Assembly (NCBI RefSeq): GCF_000764305.2
Contig: NW_025931927.1
Span: forward strand, 391,151-455,150
Direction of reading: 5' to 3'
Length of the DNA stretch: 64,000 nucleotides
From: Hyalella azteca
Taxonomy: Eukaryota > Arthropoda > Malacostraca > Amphipoda > Hyalellidae
The position numbers and the translations under genes are program-made. The notes under the pieces were generated by a model that searched no databases, was not told where the DNA came from, and saw only the letters and a list, made by a program, of their open reading frames with translations. The stretch's first letter is position 1. Every line of letters starts with the position of its first letter. Positions 22,150-34,690 of the stretch are shown here, piece after piece.

Positions 22150-24098
22150 TACTCCTGCTTGTTGGGAGAGCATTTACAATCATTATTGACATTTATAGTT
22201 TTGCGTTACGTAAAAAAAAGTAAATTTCTAGCCTTTCCCTCCTATAAAAACATTATTTAAGAATTATTATTCCTCTGTTATTTATACAATTATTCATATA
22301 AACTCTTTATAGGACTCTGCCGATTTTAATTTTTCTATATTTATTATTTAATTGCAATTTCTCTGATATAACATATTTTAATTTCTCCTCTTTTTACGCG
22401 TTTTTTTATGGTAATAAATTGTAGAGTTTCACATTAGAGCGATATTTTGCATTGAAAGGTGCAATTATGTAAAAAAATATCATGCGTTCGATTTTAATGT
22501 GAGTTTGAAATAAAAGTTTATCGACCGAGTTCAACAAAATAAACAAATACTGAGCAAATATACACTATTATATCATTAAATATTTCGTTTACTCCAGCAG
22601 GAATAATGCAGATTCTTACCTCCTTGGTTCCAGGTACGAAACTGAGGACGAATGCCTACAATTCTCTCACTCAGCAGGCTGGTCGATGATAAAGTTGAGT
22701 CGTCATCATATGACTGCAAACCTGGACTTTGCTAACATACGGGCTTACACTGCAAATTACGAGCAGTTTGGTACTCTTAGTTTGGTCGATAGCTAATGAT
22801 TGCAGTGATAGACTTGACAATGGTGGTTATCATGACGAGCTGAGAGTTGTAGCATGATATTCAACATGCCATGTGTTTGATCGTCTTAGGCTCTAACATT
22901 GGTAATGTGGGTATTGACGATAGTGAATATTATTACTGAAGTTGATTCCACGTTCTTAGAATAAAGAAATTTATCACGACTCGTCAATAGTGATCGAATA
23001 GCGTGTAGTTATACATAAAACAAAGACCATCTCACTTCTTCTAACTTTTTTCAACGAAAAAATATATATATAAATCGGAACTGATTTTGATTGAGCTCAA
23101 ATAACAAAAAAAAAGTAATCTCAAAACTTTCAAAACGGAGTAAAAAACTTGATTGTCTGCTAGGCAAATTTTAGAAATGGTATGCCATGATATTTCGGTC
23201 GTTCTGTAACCCTTTAATTATAAAGAAAACTAGCGAGAAGCCCTCGAAGCTTGAGTGCATTTTTCGCCTCTGGTTATCATTTTCTGGAAAGTTTTAATGT
23301 CAGATTGGTAATCCTGAAAGCTTTTCTGCAATGTCGGCTATTTCAAAATCGTATATCTGAAAGCTTTGCTACAACTTTGGTAAAGAAGTTTCGCCGTTTG
23401 ATCGACGCCCTGCGATTTTTCTGAACACCTCATCAATAAGTAATCACGCCTTCTCGCAACACTTTTGGCGAACGAGTATTCGACAATAACTGCTTTATTT
23501 TTTCATGCCATCAGCAGAGAAGCTCAGTCTTGTGCGATCATAAATAATTTATTTCGAACTATGTCTAACCTATTTCAAATGCACATACAATAAAAATTCC
23601 GATCATTTATTTGGAGCAAGCAGTAATGTCTCGGTAGCTATTTAGAATTGGAGACTCTCAGTAAATGAACCAAAATTTCGCCACGATGTTTTTCTCCGAT
23701 GTTCTGCTCCAACTTTCCGGTTATGTTTTATCGCAATGTTCCACTACGATTTTCGGCTACAATGTTACACTACAATGTTCTAATAAAAAGTCTGGTTGAA
23801 GTTCTACCAGGTTGTTCTACTATTGTTTAGGGTTGATATTATTAAATACGATGTTTGGCATCGATGTCCAAAAGATAAATTTTACCGCTATCGAAGTTCT
23901 GCTACAATGCTGTATTACGAAGTTCTACTGTTGAAGTGTACTACTGTACGATGTCCGATGCTGTACTACAAAGTTCTACTGTTAAAAGTGTACTACTGTA
24001 CGATGCTGTACTACGAAGTTCTACTATTAAAGTCTGAATTCGGTAACATTTAGTTTTAGTGCACCCCAACTAAGGTATATGTGATCCTTGCATTAATC
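22150..24098. other. Intergenic; repeat-derived, no supported gene
   Basis: Upstream of copy A. The segment 22500-22620 matches 32450-32560 (AAATACTGAGCAAATATACA and following), so it belongs to the duplicated cluster. At 23880-24030 there is a short tandem repeat of about 50 bp (CTGTACTACGAAGTTCTACT). No gene was recognised. Confidence 0.5.
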
Positions 24099-25695
24099 AT
24101 CTAATTCAGTGGTTCCAAACTTTTTCAGGCTGGCGCCCCCTTTGACTCCCTATAGTGAATTTCTAGCGCCCCCCACAGACACATATACGTAAAAACATAC
24201 GCCTCTTTCTTGAAATTTAGTACGCTAAAATTTAAAAAGATAAAGGTTAAACACAAATGTGTATTTCACAAATAGAACCCCATTTACTTAACTAATATGT
24301 TTTTCAGCTGTTTTAACTGATTCAGCACTAGAAACCTAGGACGTCTCGGGCAAATTTACTAAAATTCAATTATCAAGTAAGATCTCCCAAACTAATGAAC
24401 GCAGCTCTATATATGAAACTTGGAACACGTATTCAGCAGAACCTAACGGTGATGTTTAGCTTGCAGTTTTTTAAGTTTCACCTTCATTCGTGAGTTACGC
24501 GTATATTGCGAAAGAGGCCGAAATTCGCAGCATGATCAAAGAATTTCTTCAAAACTATTGAACAGATTTGAACGAAATTTTGAATATACATTATTCCTAA
24601 CTACCAAACGGTGATTTTTTACCTTATAAATTTTTTTCGATTTTGCCTTCGTTTGCGAGTTTTTTTTTGTTCATTTCACCGTCATTCTTGATTTCACACT
24701 TCCTTATTCTTGATTTCACACTTCATAATATTCGGCCCGTATCGCCGGGTAATTTGTCGCTTAAATTCGTGGCGATCGAGAAATTTCTTCTAAACTGCCG
24801 AACAGATTTCAACGAAACTTTGTATATAAATTCCTTACCTCTCAACGGTGATGTTTAGCTCGTGACAAGTTTTCTATTTTGCTTTCGTTCGCGAGTTATA
24901 CAGATGAGATATGGGAGGAACGACCGGCTTTTCAACTGGCCGGTTAACCAAGAGCCTTATACGTATAGTCGTATAACTCACAAACGAAGGCAAAACGAAA
25001 AAATTGTAAACATCACCGTTGCTCAGGTTAGGTATTTAAATACTAATTTTCGTTCAAATCTGTTCAGTAGTTTGGAAAAAAATTGCTTGATTACTGCGAA
25101 ATTAAGCAAGGGTGAAATGAAAAAAAAACTCGCGAACGAAGGCAGAATCGAAAAAAAATTTCACGAGCTAAACATTACCGTTCGGTAGTTAGGACTGTAA
25201 ATTCAAAATTTCGTTCCAATCTGTTCAGTAGTTTGGAGGAAATTACTTGATCACTGTGAATTTCGGCCCGAATTGCCATATAACTATGGCAAAACCGATC
25301 GACGGCAAAATTCAAACAATATTCACGAGTAGTACATTATTGTTAGGTCCTAATGAATACGTGTATCAAGTTTCATCGAGCTAAGTTCATTAGTTTGAGA
25401 GGTATTCCTTGATCATTAAATTTTAAAATTGGCCGTGAGACCGGCCGTTAATCTGTCCGAGACGTAAACCCAGGAGAGGTTAAAAAAAACAGATCTGGGT
25501 GAAAAAACCATCACTGGGAGTCATGTGCTGCACGTGTTGTGTACAAATCGTCACATGTTAACTTCTGACATTGACTTCGGACTCCCGCCCCCCTATCGCC
25601 CCCCTCCCGCCATCTTCTTCCTTACCGCCCCCCAAAATCTTTCCACCGAGCCTAGGGGGGCGATATCGCCCACTTTGGGAACCACTGATCTAATT
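24099..25695. mobile_element. hAT-type nonautonomous DNA transposon with 8-bp target-site duplication
   Basis: The left end is CAGTGGTTCCAAACTTTTTC at 24107 and the right end, read inward, is CAGTGGTTCCCAAAGTGGGC ending at 25687. Both are bordered by the 8-bp direct repeat ATCTAATT (24099-24106 and 25688-25695). Eight-base duplications and CAGTGGTT-type ends are typical of hAT elements. The 1581-bp interior has no transposase. It contains several direct and inverted copies of a block with AACAGATTTGAACGAAATTT, which suggests internal satellite-like amplification. ORFs at 24643-25188 are fragments of that block. Confidence 0.85.
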
Positions 25696-26161
25696 CATTC
25701 TTTTCTCAAATAAAGCAAAATTATAATTTTCACATGATTTTAAATCCATGGTAAATTTTTTAGATTATATATTTGAACAAAAATTCACAAATGAATTCAA
25801 ATAACTCAAAGCCTTACTGATTTTCATTCAGAAAAATTTTGCAATAGGATAACATTTCCAAGAAAATTACCACAGTTTGATTTATTTACTGATTTATTTC
25901 CATTTTTAATTATCATTTGATGTACTTTAATACATTTTTATATATATTGTCCGAGAATCACCTTGGCGACAAATATTATAGCATCGTAATATTGAAATAC
26001 ATAAAAATAATTAAAGTTTCAAAAGTTTAATGAAATTACGATCATCGTTCAAGTTTCGAAAGAAAAATTTCCCTAAAATTCATTACAATTTTTTCAAAAT
26101 GTTGATTAATGTGCCAATCTATTAAAAAGAACAGAACAGAATATTTCGGTTCATGATCAAC

Positions 26162-26754
26162 AAGTTTCCGATTCAGACGACGACTCGGATTCAGCAGCCT
26201 TGCTCTTGTGTCGCCTGGCAGGCTTCGGCAGTTCGATATCCAAGCAATCGTCAGACAATAACTCAGCAGAACTGCAGATCATCTACGAACCACTGAGATC
26301 CACCGAGCATTGCGGTGACTTCAAACTCTGGGAAGCATTTACATCATCATTCTTGAGCGAACACGGCAGCGAAGATGGCGGAGATTCGAAGCACTAATTC
26401 GATCCTTCGCAGCCTTTGGATTCAGCGCTGTCCAGGTATGTCGTACTGAGAGTTGGGTTGCTCATCGCTGGTCCATCACTTGAGAAACTTTGACAACTTA
26501 AATCCCAAAGTTAGGCACCTTATTCCAGTTCCTTGGCGGCAAATTTTGAATGCAGATTTGGCTTCGGCGTACAAGAGGCTTGCGTCGGTATGTTGGATAC
26601 GAGGCAACTTTCATCCGACTTTTACGGTCGCTTTGGCCAGCTTTTCTCAAATTTTGTTGCATCTGCCAAATATTTGAAAGTTGCTAAGCCTCCAAAACAA
26701 TATGACGAAAAGCAAAATTTTCAAAAGGTGATTCACAAGTTAAATTATCAATGA
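26162..26754 (+). other. Unrecognised open segment, possible gene relic
   Basis: Less AT-rich than its surroundings. The frame 26162-26397 reads an acidic start (VSDSDDDSDSAA) to a TAA; a following frame (26533-26754) includes FYGRFGQLFSNFVASAKYLK. No start with context, splice signals or known domain was identified. Could be an exon fragment or an old repeat. Confidence 0.2.
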
Positions 26755-28810
26755 TTAATTTTGTTTAGTTCACTCTTCCTCACCACAGTTGAAGATTTTA
26801 GTCGGAAATAATTTATGTAGATTTTTTCCTCGTGTTAAATTTAAAATTTACATTCTGACAAAATTGTGCTCGTGCAGATTGAAAGGGATAATGAGGAAGA
26901 TCATTCGCTTTTTTATTTCTATAAATCTATCCAATATTTCACTTCAATCGAATATTTTCTTTTGAGTACATAAATTTTAGCTTCAGATTTGAAAGAATTG
27001 GGCATACCTACTAATCTCGATCTGGAATTGTTTGCCTTGAATATCGTTGCTAGGACTGATATGATACCTCAAATAAGTTGTTGGATTTATTTCTTAATCA
27101 AGGGATGGCAAATCTGAATAGGTGATACGTAACTCTGGCATGATCAATATAGATACACATTATTTACACGGTAATTTTTCTGTCATTTCATAAGCAGTCT
27201 AGCGCACGATATACATATCTAACACTGCTATAAATGTCAGGAATGGGAAGTCAATGTTATTTGAGATAATATATTTGAAAGAACTTCAACATAGAAATAT
27301 GTTATAAATAATATTTGAAACTGAATACTTTACATGGTGTTTAATATTGCTTTTAGTAAATAATATTTGACTTTAAAACCAGTTAATATTATCGTCAGCT
27401 AAACGAACAATAAATTCTTAGTTAAGCAATGCAGTCTTACAATGATAAAACAAAAATCGAATTCGAGTCAGATTGTAATCTTATGATATCTTATGATATT
27501 TTTAGAAACTGAATTCAAAGGAGCTATTTATCAGGAAGTTCTCATCATGTCATGCTACGAGAATGTGTCTATGGTCATTCATTTAGTATTATTAATTCAA
27601 ATACAAGATTCATAAACACACACATAGATAATGATTGCAAGAAATCAGTGATCAAAATCTTAACAGGATTTAAATCATTTTGAAATGAAGATTAATACTT
27701 TTTAAAGCATTGATCAGAATATTTATTTTGTCAGGCTAAACGTGCCACTAACAATCTGAGAGTAAAATTGTCGCTAACAATTTACGAGATAACTACTTTA
27801 CAATTGAAAAATTAATTTAAAATTCGAATAGTAATTTTTCGGACCAAAAATCTATTTAAATATGTTCATTCTTATAGAAATACTGCATCGGAAAAAAATA
27901 GTTTAAGAAACTGCGTTTTCTTCGAGGGCACGTTTGATTATGGTGAATGAACTACCAATTTTCGCAGCTTGAGCGATAGTTAAAGTTAAGATTTCAAAGA
28001 TTTTCTATTTTTTTCGTTCCGTGAATGAACCAAATCTGCACGGTTAAACATCATGAGTACCAAAGAGTTTAGGATTGGAAAACTGTCGGCTTTGATAAAT
28101 CCGAAGTATTTCAGTTAAATGCACCCAAACATGAAATGTTAAATAAAATAATATATATTTTTCGAAGATAATTACTGACAAAAACTGAATCACAAATCAA
28201 TATCAAATACGCGTGCAAATCGCGCCAGAAATCGTAATAAAACTTAAAAATTCATTCAGGAGACGAAACAAAAAATACTGTTATCATGAGAAGTTCAGGA
28301 GAAAAAATTTATCAAACCTTTTTTAAGTGAAATTTCTCAACCGAATACTCGTTTACTTTCGATCTTTTGCTTGACTTGGAAAATTGCTACATCAGTTCAA
28401 AGCGATTTCAAATTGCGTTTCTGTTCACAAATTAATAATTTGCATAATTCATAATTAATTCAATATTAAAAGATTTCTGTTCCGGTTAGCTTCGCATATA
28501 TAGATTAATAAGTAACTTCTCTAAGCTTGCTAGTGAGGAAAAGACAAAGAATCCTTTGTTTGGGGCGCTCACGGTTTTCTTATAAAAAACAAGTGCAAGA
28601 CGATGCATGATTATATATTGTTGATAATTGCATACACAAGCATATGAAGTGCAAAAAATTGCTTCGTGCGAGAACTCCTGAAGTCAATTTTTGATACATT
28701 AAGCAATTCTCATTCACGAGCTTCTTGGGGCTGCGAGAGATAGTGCATGCCATCGTTTTGATGCATTTTCGAGAATAACTGGGTTCATGTATCTAAATGG
28801 AAAAAAAATA

Positions 28811-28950
28811 TAACTCAGTACTCACTGCAGTGAGTGACAGAGAGCGCATTTTCTCGTAGACGAAAACACGCAGTCACGGACGGACAGACAGACAGACGGA
28901 CATATGGCGAGCACAATAGTACATTTTTTCCATAAATGAGAAAATGCGCT
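28811..28950. repeat. Second copy of the 150-bp repeat at 14143-14295
   Basis: Starts ACTCACTGCAGTGAGTGACA, has a shorter GGACGGACAGACAGACAGAC run and ends CCATAAATGAGAAAATGCGC, in the same orientation as the first copy. Confidence 0.75.
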
Positions 28951-29367
28951 AAAAACGGATGCATCGTAAAAATGGTCTTCTTTGCTTGTTAATTGTTCAC
29001 TTTTTTTAGCCAAGTGATATTTAGTGCACTTTAGAATTTCAATTGACTTTAGAAGTTCTCGAGAATATGCGTGCACTAGAAAACGGGTATAGAATGGAAA
29101 GACAAAATTCGCTGCATTCTTCTAAATAGTTAGAGCCTTTCGAGATTGAAACAAACCATTAGGTTTTTTATTTTTTGTTGAATTATTTATGACTCATTTC
29201 ACTTGTATCGTTCTCTTTGTTGAACACAATCGAAAGCGATGCTTCCAGTTTTAGCAAGACTTGCCATTTAAATCATTTGCGTTCTTAATTTCTGCTCATC
29301 CTTCAAGCCGTGGACTTCCATTTTCATCATGGGACTTTCAATTCGTGATTGGAATTCGCGGTGATCT

Positions 29368-32092
29368 TTACTGAACGCACAACACTGGATATTTATAGAT
29401 AGTGTTAGTCTCTCTAGCGATGAACATCCCGTCGTTAGTCAACATGCTGGCAATTTCAGAAGTCTTTGTTGACCTGCCGATTACTGCGGTGTTGAGGCAT
29501 TGAGTGACTTTCGTCAGGTCGGGCCACAATAGAACATCAGAGTTCGGCACGTAAGTCGCTGTCAGCCATGCGTAACGATCTCCATTCCAGATTGTACCTT
29601 TAGCTGTTGAAAGGCACAATTTTTAATCAATTTATGCCTTCCGACCTTTATTTCAGAACTATCGAACTAAAAAGTAAAGAAACCTCTGAGACAAGCATTA
29701 GCTAATTTGTTATTACTTATAGCACTCAAACGTTCGACAGTACCGAATTGCACAGTATTTCCTACTTGCATTCTTAAACTTAATTCGGTGCCTTGGTTGT
29801 TACCGTATAGTTCGTATTTATCAAGCAATTAATAAATACAAATATTTTCAACTTGTTATGGTAGATTATTTGCGGAACCTTTGCTTTTATCGGACAGATC
29901 GTATTTATCAAGCAAATAATTAGTACAAACATTTTTAACCTTCAACAGCCGTCCGAGCAGTTTGCAGCTGCTTATCTGTTGTGATGACGAGAGGCTTCCC
30001 ATGTTCAGAGGTGCAGATGCTGTTTTGTTCAGAAGAACGATTGGTTTTCGCAGTCGACACGAAGATGGTTAAAGAAGCTAGTGCTGTTTCACAACGGCTT
30101 GAGTTTTGGGTGTCGATGGAGTTTTGAGTGTTGGTTGAGATTTGTGTGCCGGTTGAGTTTTGGGTGTCGAGAGAAATAACGCTGAACTCTGAGAAACATA
30201 TATCGTAATTTAATAAGTGTTGATTATCAAGGCGCTAATTTTAATTATAACTCATTGAACCAAAATGTACCCCAATTTTTCAGGTAAATTAACTAAAACT
30301 TGAATCCAACAGGAAATAGTGGAGATATCAATAAACGAAGCAGTTTCAGTTTGCATTAATTCGTTTTTTCCTACGAGTTACGCTAACTGTAACGCACAGT
30401 TACTGTTCTGCTCTAACACTGCAATTAATCAACTGCAATTTTTAAGCTTATTTCTATCCATTATCTTATTTAAGAGCCAATATCGGAGAGAACGCTTTGT
30501 TATCTGACTCACACAATTATAATTAAAAGAAACAAATTTTTACCGAATTTGAAGAGCGTGATGGCGCCGGGCGCTGCCCTCGTCGTGACGTTTTCCGGCG
30601 CGAGGTTCGTCATGTTGCACAGCGACGTCGCAGCGTCGTACGTCGCGGCGCTGCAGTTTGGCTGCACGAAGCACTTCACTTTGCAATTGCCTGGGAGGCG
30701 GTGTAGGAAATAGAAATAAATTGAACAAACGAAGCACTTCACTTTGCACTCGCCTGGGAGGCGGTGTAGGAAATTAAAATAAATTGAACAAATGAAGCAC
30801 TTCACTTTGCACTCGCCTGGGAGGTGGCGTCCGAAATAAAAATAAATTGTACAAGCGAAGTCCTTCACCTTGAACTCGCAATAACTAACAATTTTAACAG
30901 TAAATTCATTGTAGGCTTGAACCTGAATCCCCTAGACAACTGTAAATGGGGATGAACATCACAAGTGTCAACAAATTTCAACTCCTATTAGGCGTTGTAG
31001 GGAATATAAATAAAATGAAAGCAAAAATTCGTTTGTCCTCTCTTAACCACCAAAATTAGTCCTTACATAGGAAAAGACTCAAAGGCTATGTTGTTGATGG
31101 TGGGTTTTAAATAATTAGTGATTGCTCCACCAGAAAATGTTATTTTCGTCAGATGTCAAGACCATGCAGAACATGAAAGCCTGCGTAGCTTAGGTGACAA
31201 GAAGTGTACGACTGGTGAGTGCTGCTGCGGTGTTAAGGCAATCCGAAATTTTGGCACCATTCCGTATAAACAATCATCAAAAGTTGTTAGGAACTTTGTA
31301 TGCGACCATTAAGTGTGAATAAAATGGAAAACTTACCAGCTCTACCCATCACTGGCAAGATTTATATCCATTCGCAAATTATATGAATAAAGGCCAACAA
31401 TAGTCACCTCAGATAGCTGTTTCATTCTTCCCATGGTTTTAGACTACAATTTTATCAGAGTTCAAGCAAAAAAATTCCATATAAGTGTAGGTATAAATAC
31501 AATCACCACCAATTTCTCACTAAACATGCATTTCTACACAGATGATGCTTTACTAGACATTACTTCATATTTTGGAGAAGAGGAGTGACAGCATAATGCT
31601 GATATCATGGCCACGAACATGTGTAAACATTTATTATATTTCATTACCCACTTTTTTAACCAAATTTTATTATTTCCTCTGGTGGTTTGTTTAGACAACA
31701 TTTTTTTGCCACAACTGGGATTTTAAAATGTACATAAATCTATACAATTGTCATTAAATCAAACTTCTCCTACAATCGTCTTTGGTCTCACTTCCAAAAC
31801 TGATAATTATTATCGGATGTGATTAATGATAATCTTTATTGTAATTATGATAAAAATGTAGAAATATGATGAGAAAATATTAGGGATAACCTATGATTTA
31901 GATCTGAAAAAAGTGTTGTTTCATTTAACGTAATAGGGTAATTTCAATTATATTCTCACAGATGGTATAAGCTGCCGAGAAGCTGGAGCTGTTCAGAGCC
32001 ACGTTGTCAACGGCCGCCTGGAAGCCCGCAGCTGTTACGTCTGCTGCCAGCAGCAACAGCTGCAGCAAAAACAGCTGCCAGCAATACTGCAT
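29368..32092 (-). CDS. Copy B: secreted Cys-rich (PAN-like) plus CTLD-like protein, best-preserved copy
   Basis: Exons, all phase 1: 32092-31960 (MQYCWQLFLLQLLLLAADVT signal peptide), 30690-30544 (NCKVKCFVQPNCSAATYDA then SLCNMTNLAPENVTTR), 30188-29940 (EFSVISLDTQNST..., CTSEHGKPLVITTDKQLQTA) and 29603-29368 (NGDRYAWLTATYVPNSDVLL, WPDLTKVTQCLNT, KYPVLCVQ, TAA). The total is 765 bases, 254 residues. Exon 2 keeps the Cys pattern CNCKVKC-C-C expected of a PAN/apple-like module that copy A's shorter exon 2 lacks. Exon 3 contains a short repeated TQNS spacer (DTQNST, NTQNSI, DTQNSS), a likely mucin-like linker. No sugar-binding triplet was seen. Secretion is well supported; ligand unknown. Confidence 0.8.
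30690..30885 (-). repeat. 63-bp in-frame array carrying splice acceptors, copy B
   Basis: CCTGGGAGG starts at 30690, 30753 and 30816 (63-bp steps), then a partial unit. Each unit includes a branch/pyrimidine region, CCCAG and the first six codons of exon 2. The minus-strand frame stays open through all units into exon 2. Confidence 0.9.
31142..31312 (+). other. Candidate Cys-rich exon on the plus strand inside the copy B intron
   Basis: Open frame after acceptor-like TTTTCGTCAG: CQDHAEHESLRSLGDKKC, TTGECCCG, then NFGTIPY and NFVCDH with TAA. Compared with 21231-21390, one Cys is replaced by Tyr (IPY for IPC) and one is gained at the start. The Cys-x4-ECC spacing resembles colipase/astakine-like folds. 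No partner exon was found. Confidence 0.3.
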
Positions 32093-32564
32093 GGCTCTTT
32101 TCTTCTGCCTGTGGGGAGAGAATTCACAATCATTATCATTATTTATAGTTTTGCATTACGTAACATGAACAAACTTTTAGCCATTTTCCTCTTGTACAAA
32201 CATTAATGAAAATATATTCGCATTTTTTCTCAGTTCCTCTGTTATATTTACATTTATTCATATGAACCACTTAAACGACACTGCCGATTTTAATTTCTCT
32301 TTATTCATCATTTAATTATAATTTTCTAATTTAAGGTATTTTAATTTCTATTTTATATGTTTTTTTGGGCATGAATTAGCGAATTTTAATTCATAACGAT
32401 ATTTTGCATTAATAGATGCAGTTATTTAAAAAATTATAATGTGTTGATTTTAATGTGAGTTTGAATTAAAAGTTTATCGACCGAGTTCAACAAAATAAAC
32501 AAATACTGAGCAAATATACACTATTATATCATTAAATATTTCGTTTACTCCAGCAGGAATAAGC

Positions 32565-32660
32565 CACGTTTTTAACGACCGCCTGGAAGCCCGCGGCTGT
32601 TACGTCTGCTGCCAGCAGCAACAGCTGCAGCAAAAACAGCTGCCAGCAATACTGCATAGC
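32565..32660 (-). pseudogene. Copy D: orphan signal-peptide exon of the lectin-like family
   Basis: The minus-strand ATG near 32655 reads MQYCWQLFLLQLLLLAADVT then AAGFQAVVKNVAY, after which it departs from the family. The downstream exons are absent. It lies only about 0.5 kb upstream of the first exon of copy B and is probably a leftover of unequal exchange. It could in principle act as an alternative first exon if a donor were present, but I see none at the family position. Confidence 0.7.
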
Positions 32661-32959
32661 AATTTACTTCGACCTGTGGGAGAATAATTATCATCATTGG
32701 TAGTTTTATAGTAATTCTCAGTTATGTAGCTAGAATGAACTTGCACCAGCTTCCTTCTACATGCATTATTGAAAACGTATCCGCTTTTTTTAATTCATGT
32801 GTTTGTTATGCAATTGTTTATACAAGCCACTTTATTGACTCTATCCCTGCTTTATTTTAATTTTTCTTTTCGAATACGGATTGCCCGCGTATTGATATGT
32901 CAGTTTCACTATATAAAATATTTGGCATTAATGTAATGTGACGTGTAAAGAAATATCAA

Positions 32960-34690
32960 GTGTTAAATTTTCATATGTTTGAAACGTGTTCGAGTTTCTC
33001 AATCATATTCTTTGCAAATATGCACTATCTCAAAATATATCGTTTACACTAGCAGGACTGACGCAGACTCTCACCTCTTCGCCCTCAGTTTTGAAGCCAG
33101 CCTTCAGACAGAAAATCAGTTTTTTGTGCAAAATTATCAATTTTGCTTCAAATGAGAATCAATTCATAATTTTAATATTCGTTTGAATTGGCAGGTTTTA
33201 CACAGAATCAGTTGGATTCAATTTTCAGTCAGCAAACTTAGTTTGAAGAAGCAATTCGTTGATTGGCTCGTGATCTAAGTTGAATTACTTCTGAGCAGGA
33301 AAAACTTTAACCGATTTATCTGAGCGCTTGATAGCTCAATAAAATATAAAAATTAAAACTTGATATCCTATCGGTTTGGTCGTGTGGAAGTGAAATTTCA
33401 CTATAATTTATTTGTAAGAAGATCGAGTAGTCATCGCCGTGCATTCACTCAGGCTACTAAACGAAAACTAGACGTCGCCGAAAGCTCAGATCGACGCTGG
33501 TAGCCTTTGACGTCATTATAATTTACAGCGATAGAATAATTAATGGTCTTTCGCACTTTATAGTCAGTCCCTGACGAAAAACTCCGAGTCGTTCCCTGTC
33601 ATGACCTGAAAAATAAATCTCATAATTATGCCTCATAATTTCCGGGTACTGCATCCATGTGTATTCATATATCATTTAGATTTCAGTAACTGCGCTTAAT
33701 GTCTGGAAGTTTTTGTATTATATTTTAATCAAAAAATTAGAAAGAAGCATAGAATAAAAAAAATATGTTTTAGAATATTCAAGGGCAACAGACGAAATGA
33801 CTGCTATTTACTATTGGACAATTTATAATTAACCAACATACGAAAGCCACGCTGGCAAATTTGCAGGTAAACTCATTTCTTTAGCCCCCACACCTCTAAG
33901 AAAAAGTAAGCTTATTTTGATAAACTGATCAACGCGCGTCATGAACTAAACCCACCATCAATTATTTTTTTAATGGGAAATGTATAGACTTTATTCTGTT
34001 GGGTTGATTGAATTTGCAAAACGAATTTCTGATGGCTTCCTCAATTCTCAATTAATTCTTTTGATGTGGATCCCTCCTCCTCCCATAACTCCTAACAGTA
34101 ACTAGTTTACAGAGTAACGAGTAACTAATGGTAACTATATTATAGATTAACTAGTAACTAAAGGCAACTAGTTTAAAGACTAACAAGTTACTAATAGTAA
34201 CAGAATTAATTACTAGTTCGAAGCACTGCTACGGCCCAGACAAGATGATGGACGCGCGCGATACATCATATTAATGATAACGAGCCTGCTGGTCCTACAA
34301 TAATGATAGCGATCTCATCAAGCGTCATTAAGCAGATATTAGATTATTCTAAATGCAGCGCTGATCGACGAATAAACTTCATAGCCTTCAAGTATCAGTG
34401 CAGCTCGCATTCATTTGAAGGCTGTAATTCATTTACTATGCGCAGTTAAGATGCATTATTTAGTGGGACAATATCCTCGACGGCGTGTTCGGTTGGGAGC
34501 TCAGCCAGTTTATACCGCTTTTAGTGACATAAATAAATAATAATAATAATTAGCGACTAGCACAGATAAATGGTCGTTTGCTGCTTTCTGTGCCATATTT
34601 TTGTTAATTGTTGATGGAGTTAAACCTGTCCAACTTTATGTCTGACATTATTTGCGATATTTTTTTAATCTGTTACTCCAAGCCTATGAA
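32960..34690. repeat. Dispersed segmental repeat, inverted partner of 1-1630
   Basis: See shared ORF start at 32986 (FEFLNHILCKYALSQNIS), the TAACTAGT-rich zone near 34100-34210 and the terminal GACATTATTTGCGATATTT. It joins directly to the segmental duplication that continues into copy C. Confidence 0.7.

Larger units (their letters stand above)
25700..29360. other. Intergenic, AT-rich; no confident gene
   Basis: Between the hAT element and the 3' end of copy B. Apart from the GC-richer open stretch at 26162-26754 and the dispersed repeat at 28811-28950, I see no gene or RNA. Confidence 0.5.
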
